From Austropuccinia psidii (taxonomy: Eukaryota; Basidiomycota; Pucciniomycetes; Pucciniales; Sphaerophragmiaceae): a stretch of 64,000 bases of DNA. The DNA lies in NCBI GenBank assembly GCA_023105745.1, contig JALGQZ010000018.1, positions 18,485,773-18,549,772 on the forward strand, in the 5' to 3' direction. Numbering within the stretch: position 1 is the stretch's first letter; each line of letters starts with the position of its first letter. Position numbers and translations under genes: made by a program. Below the pieces are notes generated by a model, which did no database searches, was not told where the DNA came from, and was given only the letters and a program-made list of their open reading frames with translations. This document shows, in pieces, positions 35,460-46,882 of this stretch.

Positions 35460-38400
35460 TGGGTGTTTGATGAGAATGTCTGCAGTTGAGGTGATTATGA
35501 TAGTTTTTATTGGAAATTATTCAGGATTTAATATAGTCCGGGAGGCTGAAGTAAAATGGTGGATTAAAAAGGAATATATATATATAAAACCTCCAAGAGA
35601 GGAATATTTTGTGGAGGAGCTTTTGAAACACAGTATCAACTTAAATTTTTGACCATTAAATAAGAAACTCATTAAATTGCAAAGGGGTACAAGGGCAAAT
35701 TATATCAAAAACCTCAATGTCAATTTCAACAGATATGCATTGATATATGGATGTGTGGTTTAATTGAAAAACTTGGGAATTCTTAAGACAGGTTAAAATG
35801 AGGCTTTTGTTAATATGTGTGATATTTCCTAAAAAATAATGAACCTTTGATGATTACAGTCTTCTAAAGTCAAAAGAAGAATCAGTATCAGTCAATAACA
35901 AAAAACTCACCCCTATATATATGTGGAAATTGTGATGGTGTGGACCATTAGATATGCTGTGATTGTATTGGGTGTATTATTAATGAAGGTTAGACATGAG
36001 CTTTCCCTTGGTTTGTAAAAAGCCAAAATTATAAGAAGAAATACTTGAAAGAACATGCCAAATTTTCATGCTCAATTGATAACAGGTTAATTACAAAGAT
36101 AAGACTTTGAAAATAGATGTTACTCTCAATAAAATGGTTATCCATTTGTAATAAAAGTTTATTTAGGAAGAGTTATGGGACTCTAAATCTCTGTTTTTAT
36201 TTTTTCTTGAATGGATTAAAGTATGCACCCTGACACTATGATACAGACAAATATATTTGCAGGCACATTTTCAGTCAAGATTTGGATGAACTTAGATTCA
36301 AAGTCACATGTCAAATGGCATCAAGGAGGTGCTCTAACCTGTGAGTTTCCATGAGCTGAACCATTCAGAACTGCAAACATGATTAATCTGCTATATTTGT
36401 TTCTGATCCTACATTACTGTGGAAATTGCTTTTTCAATGTTGACAGGAGGCCTTACTTCACAAAGAAACAGATTGACACAGAAGAAATTCCAAATTGGTG
36501 TGAGTTATCATAGTTTTCATGAACATGTTTCCCTGTGGGCCAAAAATCAATAAATATCTTGGACTTGTAAGACTGTCTAGATTCAATGTTGGTTTTAAAA
36601 GCAAAATGAAATATGATTTCTGACTAAGATGAACACCCAGATCCCCAATTGCACTCTTATTAATGAGGTTGGCAAAAACCATGTACTTTAATTCTTGAAT
36701 GATGGAACACATATTATTATGGTTAAATTTCTAAATTGGGTATGACAATGAAAGGTATAGGCCTGAAAAGGACTTCTTACCACTTAAGAGTGTCTGATAA
36801 TCAACATACCCCTTCATAATTGATGGTTACTTGTCATGGAACATGCACCTTTAGATATGGGTAAAATTTATTTTGTTCTATATGGGGCATCAGGGAATTT
36901 TGGGCTTAGGTGATGCTAGATATTTCTTATTACTCAGTATGTGCGGGAAATCCAAAATGTGAAGCCTTGAGGGGGTCCACTTATATTGTACTGACCTGAA
37001 TTGTTGTAACAGATTTATTAAGTGTTCAGCTAAGTATTTATATTATGCATTATACTACAAATTGATTATAGTATAATGAGGGAATAGTTTGATATATAAA
37101 CACTTGGTGCTTTTTTGTGTGAGATGGGTTGGAAAATCAACCTTGGGCAAAGTGAAGTGTTGGTGCTTTGCATTGTATTGGTGGATTTCTATTCTCTTTT
37201 TTCCTAATATGTAAGCAACAAAAGTTCTTCCAGATGTTTTTATTGAAAAACACACTTAAGCTTCAACACCTCAAAAGGTGATTGAATGATTGAGTCAAAA
37301 TTCAAAAACATTGAGGAAAGGGGTAGCCTTTCCTTTTAAAAGGTTTTGGAGTTTTTATTGATGAAAACACTGAATAAATAATTAAAAGATTCATTTTATA
37401 TATCTGAGTATCTTGCAAATCCCTAAACAAGGATTACACATGGGAAACCATTTTCAATTTCCAAAGACAAAATCTCTAACTTCTTCAAAGCCAATAAGCC
37501 ACCCCACATGCATGACATTTCAGGCCATTCTTGAGTATACTGTTCTTGTTCCATCTATCCCCAAATTCTGCAGGAACATCATGTTTACCTAGGAGATAAG
37601 TGTTTCAAAGAAAAATGAAAGTAATATTGTATCTTGAGGAAACATCAATGCTGTCCCTCTTTACACTTGATGTAAAGGATCAATTGTGAACTATCAATGG
37701 AAGGATATCATTTGAATTGGGCATGATGTTTTCTAATTGAAATATACTCAGTGTTTACTTGAATTTTCCCAAAATAATACACCACAAGAATTATGTTGTT
37801 AAAGGGGAATAACAGACATAATTTCAAACAGGGGTGGCATTTATGCAGAGATACTAGGGGGAGATCAAAATGAGAAGGTTCTGTAGGAGCTATTATTACC
37901 CTCAATACTAATATATTAGAAATAATGTCATTTTTGTCAAACTATGGTCCGAAAAACTGTCATTCCCATCACAAAAAATTGGGTTGTATTTATGGTACTT
38001 CTGGAAATATTGAATTGATGTGTGGGAGGTACTCGAAACAATTTTTGACAGGATGTTTGTGCAGTATATTAAAAACAAATGTGTGGAATGTTTACTTTGA
38101 CCAGTAAAAATGAGGAATATAGGAATTGATCAATATCACCATGAAAATTTGAGGCTTTGATATGCATCAACATTCATGACATTGTAGCATTGAGAGAATT
38201 GGTAAGTGAAGCATTATCAATGCACATATTGTATATAGTGGTCATAATCAATTTTCCTTTTGGATTGCCATAATTAATGCATTAATGAATACTTCAAAAA
38301 GCACTTTGGCACATGTTTGATATTCAAATTAATAGAGGTTCAATTGGCAGGGAAATTCATAGTCACTTCAGGCAAGTAGCAATAGCTATTCCATACATTC

Positions 38401-39660
38401 AAATGGAATTCCAATAACTTAATTCTCAAGCACTCATTTCACATCATTCCAAGCTTCTCATGTATAAGAATACCAAAAAGGTGATGAAATTCTGTCAACA
38501 TGACAGCACTAGCAATCAGAAACAATTCCTCATAGTAGTTAGCCAAACCAGGCTTTAACTAATGATACACAAAAATGAGACTTGAAAAAAAGATATACTT
38601 GGGATCATCAGAGCTTGATTTGGTTAAGAAGGGAAAAAATTTGTTAAATTATATTAGCATAGGGCTTCTTAGTAAGGTTGAGCAATTCTTAAGAAAGATT
38701 GGCATCATGCATTGATGACACATGTTAAGAGGAGGTTGGGGGCTTCAAATCATGTTGCAATCCAAACTGATATATATCCTACTAGGAATTCCACCTAATT
38801 TACCAAACATCTTCCAGTATTGTTTATGTGACATTGAATATAAAGGAAATGTGGGACTTCTGATAAGCCTGCAAGACAAAATATCATATATATATATTAA
38901 TGCCATCAGAAACTCCACCCAAGGTACAATGAATCTCCTACCATTTATCTTTGAATGAATTGATGTAAAACATCAATTGCTTCACAAGGGAATCTTATTC
39001 ACCAACAAAAAGAAGCAAAACAACTGTTGCATATTTGCTTTCATATTAAAGACATGGATTAGGTAAAACTGGAATGTAATAATTTCATATTTCATTGAGC
39101 CAAATGTAGTCAAAGAAACTGTGAAATTATTGATACTTTGCATAATTAATCTCATCAGAAAGATTGGTGACAAATTTGCATCATCCTCCTTGTGGGGAGT
39201 CTTGGAATGATAATTCAAATACTGCAAAAGAATTTATGTGGTTAGGTCATGTTTCTTGACATGGAATTACAGGTATCAAATCAAGAAAAGGTGTGTTTTA
39301 AAATCCAAAATGCTGAAGAAAACATCATTCAAAACAGCAATAATCACAAACAACATGTACAGGAGTCATTCAAATTGGAAAAAGTTTTGGAAATAAGCCA
39401 GACCATTGAGCATATCATAAAGGCATTCCTGTGGCAGTGTTATACTATATTTCCTCAATTAAATTCTTGTAGTGAAATGGTGTAATTTTTTCTTTTATAA
39501 TTTAGCAGTGAGTGATCCAAAACAATGTTTCAGGTTTGAAAGGTATGACAAAATTGTGAAGGTGGAGGCCCAACATTGCTCATATTAAAATGGAATTCAC
39601 AAATCTACCCAGTTACAAAGGATCAATATACAGAAAGAAATCAGGTATTATTATGCAATA
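35460..39660. other. AT-rich stretch without a supportable gene
   Basis: Short frames only. The minus strand between 36.4 and 38.8 kb has several frames of normal composition, but they do not connect through splice signals and carry no motif I trust. An ATAT run lies near 35573-35585. Confidence 0.45.
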
Positions 39661-39667
39661 TGATTCT

Positions 39668-40295
39668 TTAGTTTAATTCATCCATCTCTATAAAAAAAAA
39701 TCTACATTCAAATAAGTAAATTTTAGAACTGTAAAACAAGGTCACAAATTTGTTTATAGCTTGTTTTATCCCCTTGTTGTAATAAATATTCTTTGCTCTT
39801 GGCTTTAAGAAATTGTCCTTTTGCCACCTGAGCCACCCCTCAATCGTTGCTCCAATTCTTGATGAACCTTTGCAGAATTCAGAATCCAAGGCATATTCTG
39901 AAACAGCCCCTTGCTTCCAAGCTTATTCCCAATGTTTGATCATTTTACTATCCCAGTGTGTTAAACCTTTCTCTCATACCAGCAAAAATCTGCCTTATTG
40001 ATTCATCTTCAAAACCCCTTTTGTGTTTTGAAGGTATTTATTTTTTGCATCCATATAGAATGTTGTCAATTGATTGATTGTTTAAATAAGTATCATCTTT
40101 TAGCAATTGATCATTAAGTGGAATGTTCAGTACAATCATATCTTCAGGAGTAGGAGGATCTGGCCTCTTATTTCCACAAAATTTCATGTTAAGAATCATT
40201 TTTATGAAGTCCACCAGACAAAGATGACTTGGAGATGAATGTTCAGGTAACAGCAATTCAACCAAAGAGTTCAGACCTCCGGTTTTTGATGGCAT
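39668..40295 (-). pseudogene. Decayed gene fragment of unknown function
   Basis: It starts with a true ATG at 40295 (MPSKTGGLNSLVELLLPEHS) and continues with VDFIKMILNMKFCGNKRPD and PPTPEDMIVLNIPLNDQLL to a stop near 40038. After a gap a second frame reads FEDESIRQIFAGM, then GLTHWDSKMIKHW, a stop, and AWKQGAVSEYALDSEFCKGS with GATIEGWLRWQKDNFLKPRA. Composition is protein-like and the blocks lie in sensible order, but stops interrupt them. I do not recognise the family. Confidence 0.45.
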
Positions 40296-40299
40296 TTTG

Positions 40300-41520
40300 A
40301 AAGGGAATGACTTATCAGATGAACACCTCTAAATATGGAAATCTGATGTGGTTATTGACTAAAGGAAGCCCAAGTTACCATTAATTACTGAGAAATTCAA
40401 CAGAAAATATCCACAAGCTCATACAACACATCTTTTTGCTAACTACTTCCATAGGCCCAAACCAATATTTTCAAATCCTGTTGCCTACTCTCAAGTCACT
40501 GAACCATTTCATATTCACAGTTCATAATCAACATGAAGATAATGCCCCACTCCCCATATTATCAAATAAACTACCCACCAAACTTCATATTATACATGAG
40601 TTTCTGACAAGGGTAATCAACTAATTTCTGTGTTTTCAACCCACACCAAGATGGACCCCACAAACAAAAATTCAACATATTAGTCTTAAAGTTGATATTA
40701 CCTTATTATATGGTGAATTTGTCTTGTGGCATCATAATGAAAATAAAATAATACATATGCAAACCCATATCTGACAAAGTTTTTTTCCCAATAATTCATT
40801 TTGCAATTTAATCTTCTTTAGTGTCAAAGAGATGAAACATAATTCTACTAAGCAATATATGAAACAAAGCAGATAATGTATCTGTGTATAACTCTCTATC
40901 ATCAGAACTCACTGCTATGGTCACCTATTTTCCAAATCTTGATTCACTTTTTCAATTGTTCACTTGCAAAACCATTAAGTGCTTTTTCCCACTTTTGTGC
41001 CATTAATCTTTCCAATGCACACTATGCCCCACCACCACTTTAACACTTAATTAAATTGAATATATCATCATTGATATCCATCTTACTACCTGGCAGTATG
41101 CCCAAAGATATCTGACTCAATCATTGTCTCCTACATCTTACTTTCAAGCTATACTGAGTCCCCCAGATTTCACCCCCATAAACAATGTATGGGCAATGTC
41201 AACTTGCTAATACATGACTCCCCATATCATACAAATATTGCCTCTCAAACTATCTTCCTTCACCATTCCTTTTGAAAACTTCAGGGTGTTATATTGCTAT
41301 TATCTTTTGCTTTGTCTTTTAAATTTATGAATATAGCATTGCAATCAATCTTACCAAAAGTATTTACCAGATAGGTCACCAACCAACACTTATTGTGTTA
41401 CCAAGCTTTATATATTTCCAGCAAAGCAGACAAAACACTCCAATTTATAATAAGAAAGCCATTCTGAAATTTTTATAGACAAATTTAAATCATAAATCAT
41501 AAATCAAAGCAGAACTAAAA
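40300..41520. other. AT-rich stretch, nothing recognised
   Basis: Only short, motif-free frames. There is no match to other parts of the window. Confidence 0.45.
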
Positions 41521-41522
41521 TG

Positions 41523-42560
41523 TTAGATTATTATCACTATCATCTTACAGAAGTGATTACTTGCTTGACCCAATGCTGCAGGAGCTTTTGGATTTGGATA
41601 GCCATTCTCAAGATGATAATTGCCCAATGGTTCTGCTTGTGGTGCTGGCTTCCTGACACCAGGTAGATTTTTCTTGAAATGAGATAGACCACCCAAAGTT
41701 GAATCAACAATTTTTCCAAGAGTTTTTTGAGGCTCATCATCACTATCACTTTCATTTTGAGCAAAATTTTCTTTTTCAACCTCTTTAGCCTTCTCACTGC
41801 TTTCATCACACTCTTGATCTTCTTCTTCCTCATGATCAGGCACGTGATTAAAATTCCTCATATTTTCCCTGGGTCTAAGCAATCCCTTTGGAGGTGGTTG
41901 AGGGCCCATTAGAGTCAGAATATTGAGGATGTATTCTTGAATTTTGAGCAACAGATCTTAGGTGAGATGTAATTGTTTGCATGTTATTTGGTTGATTATT
42001 TGGAGAGTTGAAAGGAGGGGGTGTTGGAAGATAGTGAGGAACTGGTTGACCACTTCTTCATTGAAATCACCCACTATTTCTGGACTAACCCTAGGAGAAA
42101 CCCTTTTGGGTGAGAATACTAGAATCATCACATTAGCAAATTTAGAATACAAATTTTTATAATAAACACACTCACCATTCTTATCCATCAAAACTTTCAC
42201 TTATGATGATCCCCTTACACTCCTTGGAGCAGCTTATGTAATCCTTTCTACCTGACTATGATGAGAACTCCTGGGCAATGAATTATTTGGAACCACTTTA
42301 TTGATTGAGTGATTTTGAGTATTTATTAGTGGAGACTTCATAGTAGGTTATTTTGAAGCATGATCCTCAGTTGATTGTTGCCTGAAGAGAGAATTTTACT
42401 GTTGCACTTGACATCTATCACATCCTTCTGATGATGAGCTACCCTTACTTATCACATGTTCATAAAAAGCAGTCAAGCTGCCCACAACCCTTCTGTGACC
42501 ATTCCTGAGAGCAACATTGTCCATTGATTCTTTGAAAATTTCCACCAATCTTTATTCTGA
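41523..42560 (-). pseudogene. Decayed gene fragment with an acidic region, unknown function
   Basis: The minus strand reads MDNVALRNGHRRVVGSL then TAFYEHVISKGSSSSEGCDR near 42.5 kb, followed by a polar Gln/Ser-rich part. A plausible intron has a GTGAGT donor near 42175 and a TAG acceptor near 42119. A Pro/Asn-rich stretch follows, then a strongly acidic segment (HEEEEDQECDESSEKAKEV) near 41.8 kb and a GKIVDSTLGGLSHFKKNLPG block near 41.68 kb. Stops and a frame change are present. No family is recognised. Confidence 0.4.
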
Positions 42561-42569
42561 AGACCAAAA

Positions 42570-44530
42570 ATTTAAATCATGCTCAAAATAAAATGCTCAG
42601 CACAAGGGAAGTGAGACATTATGATTAGAGAGAGGATGATAAGAAATTGATGGAGTGAAGTGATTTGTTTGATTGATCAAATACAGAATTGATGAGCTGA
42701 TGAGGAAGGAGGAATGATTTGAAAAGGCTAGAGATAAGTCACCTTTTATTGTGACATAAATCCACCATCACACTGCTTGTTTGAAAGGGCTCAGGTCGCA
42801 CCTTCAAAAATCATCAAGTCACACCCCTCACTACATGCTTCCAAGCTACCACAGCCAGCAAAATCATCAATCTGCCAAATCATCATTGGTATAGTGCACT
42901 CAGTGACCCCAAACTGTCAGGAGGAGGGTAACCCCCAAAAATGGCACAGTCAATCACCCCCTTGCATATAATGTCACCAAATGGACTGACCCCATGTGAA
43001 ATTGTATTCTGGGCAACCACAGCACCATAAACAGATTTAATGACATCCCCCTTCCCAAAAGCCTCACCCACTGTTACATATTAAAGATCTTCCCAAGCAC
43101 ATCATCATGTGATGAGAAATGGCATGATTCCAAATGAGGACACTAAACAGGTAGCCCCCATATATCACAGCACCACAGAAAAAGACTGGGGACTTGCATA
43201 CAGGTCCTTTACAGTATCTTCAGCTTATGTCTGGGTGTATCTCTGGAAGTATCCCTAGTTTAACTCACATTCATTGTATTCTGCCATTTTTACTCCCCCT
43301 TTGATTTTTATTAATATTTTCTCAACCCAATATATACACTGGCAACAAACATAGGTAATGAATCTTATTCAATTTTTGGATTGTGAGAACATTGAAATTC
43401 CCTCAGGATGCTTATAGTTAGTAGAATAATCTTCAAAATTCTCTCATAAATTGAGTTCCTTACAGTTCATTTCATGAATGATTGTGGATTTTGAAAGTTC
43501 ATCCAGCTATATGGGGAGCCTTGAAAAGGAATTCTTTGATACTTGTAGCATTAATTGCTTCTTTGATCTTATTGTCATTCCACTGCCTTGATTCTTGAAT
43601 TTTTTTGATTCTAATTTATCTTCTATGTTGGCTTAAAGAATGAGGATAACTTAAGAATTAAGAAATTCTATTTACCAGATGAATCAAAAATTAAGCTTGA
43701 ATTGAACTCACACAATGATAATAATAAGTAATGATGAATTTGAAAATTATAATGGTAATTATTTTGACGGAGTCCTGTCCAAATTTAAATTAAAAATGGG
43801 TGTTCCTGCTTAAAATTATGAATATCTTGGAAAAATAAGATCAAATAAATTTATAATAAGTAAAATACCTCTCCTTGAGTGATGATTATCATCATAGAAA
43901 TTGGTAAAAATTATTGGAAAAGATGTTTCCATACAAATTAATCTTAATTTATTAGAATAATGTTTCAAAATAAAATATGGATAAATGATAAGCTTGAAGC
44001 TCTTCAAATAGTGAGGCAATGGCCTTCAACATGATTTAATGAATACTTTTGAAATTAGATTCTTGAGAATTTCTGCGAGGTAAAAATAAACAAAGCATAG
44101 GAATAATTTGATGAATTAAAAAAAAGTTTGGAAGGGGTTGCATGGGCCACAAATGAAAAAGATTTTCCAGTGCTGGATATATCTTGGAGGGAACTCCACA
44201 TTTGGAAAGGAACTTGTCTCCTCATAGATAATTTCTTTTAAAATCAAAATCCGATGATTTGGGACAACAGTAATAAGAAATTTGATTGGTATGCATGCAG
44301 ATTTGGAATATATTTATGTCCATTCATAAACTAAGTTTCAAAATATAATTCATTTTTTACACTATCAAGAAAAATTCAGGGGCTAAATTTTTAGCTTATC
44401 AAAATCACTTACAAAATCCCTGGGGGTCTTTCCACTATATAACCCATGCAATCCTATTATTTAGGTTCCATTTGTCTTAAAAAAATCATATCACACTGAT
44501 ACATTAAATTTTCATTCTAAAAATTTGCAG
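42570..44530. other. AT-rich stretch upstream of SNF2 copy B
   Basis: No gene is supportable. A TATA-like ctatataac lies at 44434-44442 and an intron-like end (branch-like cactgatac, then ttgcag at 44525-44530) directly precedes the SNF2 frame. Either the promoter or an unseen first exon of SNF2 should be here. The left end of the large element is also expected in this stretch, but I could not identify it. Confidence 0.4.
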
Positions 44531-44531
44531 T

Positions 44532-46873
44532 ATGATTTCAATATTTTGTCTTGGGTTTTTTATTATTCAAATTGAAAAAAGAATCAATATTGAAGCATAC
44601 TTTCCAACCTCTCTGAGGTCAGTAATATTCAGAAGAGTATTTAGTTCTATTCATATACTATTAGAATCTGACTTGAGTCATCTTGGGAGCCTTAATTCTT
44701 TCCAGAGCTTCCATCTGGGTCCACTGCTTGATATTTTTGGAGGAGTGGCTGAAGGCTTGAATCCTGAAACATATAAAAAATACAAAAATAATAATAAAGT
44801 GCTTTTTATAAATTCTTTCATAAATTTCAAGAATAAAGATACAAATATCCTATTACATGGATGTGTTTTTGTGGATAAAGGGAATATTTTCCAAACAAAA
44901 GAGGCTTTAAAGAATGCAAACATGGCTCTGAGACATATTGGAAACTATAGCTCACCTTTATTTATTGATATTCCTCAAGATTGTGATCTTTATAAAGCTT
45001 CCAACAATACAAGTTTAACTAGTTCTGTTACTTCAATACCTCATTGTCAAACCAATCTTTCATTGCCACAAATCCAGGGTATTTCCTTTCTTTTAAATAT
45101 TGAAAATAATATGGAAAAAATTTGTGAAAATCTATGGAAACATCCAGATAACTTATGGATTAAAAAAGTGTTTTCTAATGCTGTTGAAAATGGCCTGATA
45201 CCACAAGATATTGTGTGCAAAAGTAGGGGTGGAATATTGGCTGATGATATGGGACTTGGAAAATTGTTGAAATCTTTATGCTTGATTAAAAAAACACAAA
45301 ATGAAGCATTAAAGTACTCAGAAATATCTAAGGACCATGTACCAGCTACTTTGATCATTGTACCACTTTCTACTTTGCATAACTGGGAGAATGAAATAAG
45401 ACTAAATTTTCATGATGGTAGTTTACCATATTCAATATTCCATGGTTCCAATTGTAATTTCATTTCATTCCAAAATTTGAAGCAGAATGCGATTATCATC
45501 ACCACATATGATGTTATTGCTGGTTATAATTTTGATGATGTTCATGGGATGAGAATAAATCCTCTTTTGGTGAATTGGTTCAGAATAGTGTTGGATGAAG
45601 CACAGTAAGCTTCTCTTTGAGATTCTTAAATAAAAAAGTACTGAAATTTTTAGATCAATTAGCTACATAAAGGAACAATCTACTCATAGAGCATTCACAA
45701 TATTGAATTTAAAATCTGAAAGAAAGTTATGCCTTACAGGAACACCATTACAAAACAATCTTTGGGATCTTCATAGTCTGTTGAGGTTTTTACAAGTAGA
45801 ACCATGGAATCTCAAGCCTTTATGGGAAAATTGCATAATCGAACAAATATCCTCTGGGAATCAAATGGCAATCCAATCATTACAGCTTATAACGCAAGCA
45901 CTTACCTTGAGAAGATTGAAAGCCAGCCTACTGGATCTTTCCCAGAAAGTGCAACATGGAGTTGGAATTGAGATCTATGAGCCATGGAAAACACTTTATT
46001 TAAAAAAAGCATGAAGAGTTTAGTGCATTGTATGGAAAACAGAGGTCCAAAGCAGTTCAATGGAATTCATCAGAATTTTTCTCCAGATTATCAGATTTGA
46101 GGCAGCTTTGCAATCATCCAGCACCAATAGAAAGGGAAGAAGGAAGAAGGATCCAAAGTGGTGCATCTTGTTAGCCATTTCAAGGAGTTTTTTCAGAAGG
46201 AGCCAGGCTTAATATATCCCAAAGCAGTTGTTTTTTCAGAATACAAAGGGTTTCTTGATATGTGAGCTCAAATCCTTCTACTACCTGTCATTTGAATGAT
46301 TTTATTGATCAAATATTGTAAAAAGTATTGAGATTGCACTGGATGAAAGTGGAATATCCAATTTGATGATGCATGGAATGCTCAAAAATGATCAAAGAAT
46401 ACAAATCCTTGAAGAATTCAGAAAAAATTCAAAATCTCAAGTTCTTCTTACAACAAAAGGCACAGGTGGTGTTGGTATTGATCTGAGATGTGCTCAAAAT
46501 GTCTACATAATGGTAAGACAGTATTTAGATACACTTGAAGCTTAATCTAATATTATTCCAATTTCTTGAATTGGGAACCAGGTTGGAACCCTTCAACTGA
46601 TGATCAAGCAGTTGATAGGCTTTATCGGCTAGGTCAAAAGAAAGAAGTTCATGTATTTCATTATATAACTGTTGGTAGTATTGAGGTGAATATTCAGCAA
46701 GTTAGAAGGAAGAAACAGCAGCTTCAGATGTAAGATATTTTATACTCAACCAATATTTATCTTTTTAAGTAGCTAAATTTTTTTTATTTCATTTCAGGTT
46801 GAGAATTGGACATTTAGGTACTGTGGATCATGAATTGGAAAAATTGATTGTGGAAACAATAGAAAAATCATGA
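44532..46873 (+). pseudogene. SNF2-family DNA-dependent ATPase (copy B, nearly complete)
   Basis: SNF2 ATPases use ATP to move along DNA and remodel nucleosomes or displace proteins. Lobe 1 has ILADDMGLGK (residues 236-244 of the first frame), PATLIIVPLSTLHNWENEI, IITTYDV, and a DEAH box whose last codon is completed across a 58-bp intron (45605-45662). It continues with LCLTGTPLQN and ALTLRRLKAS. Lobe 2 has RQLCNHP, AVVFSEYKGFLDI, MMHGM, GTGGVGIDLRCAQNVYIM and QAVDRLYRLGQ. Introns: 45605-45662, 46262-46325, about 46513-46574 and 46730-46797. There is no RING finger between the lobes, unlike Rad5/HLTF. Defects: the Walker A Thr is Leu (GLGKLLKS), +1 in an A7 run near 46000, an indel near 46145, and acceptor GG at 46573-46574. 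The true N-terminus is uncertain because the frame opens right after a possible acceptor. Confidence 0.88.
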
Positions 46874-46882
46874 ATTATTTTT

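Noticed and set aside
38340..38960. Minus-strand frames suggesting a Ty1/copia RNase H region
   Set aside because: A few residues resemble the family (for example NIKHVPK), but the catalytic acidic residues and neighbouring reverse transcriptase are absent, and the frames do not join.
42777..43071. Overlapping frames on both strands in a less AT-rich patch
   Set aside because: Neither frame has a motif or splice context. Longer chance frames are expected where AT content falls.
44678..44923. Minus-strand open frames inside SNF2 (also 45047-45358)
   Set aside because: They are shadows of the plus-strand gene, whose motifs are clear.
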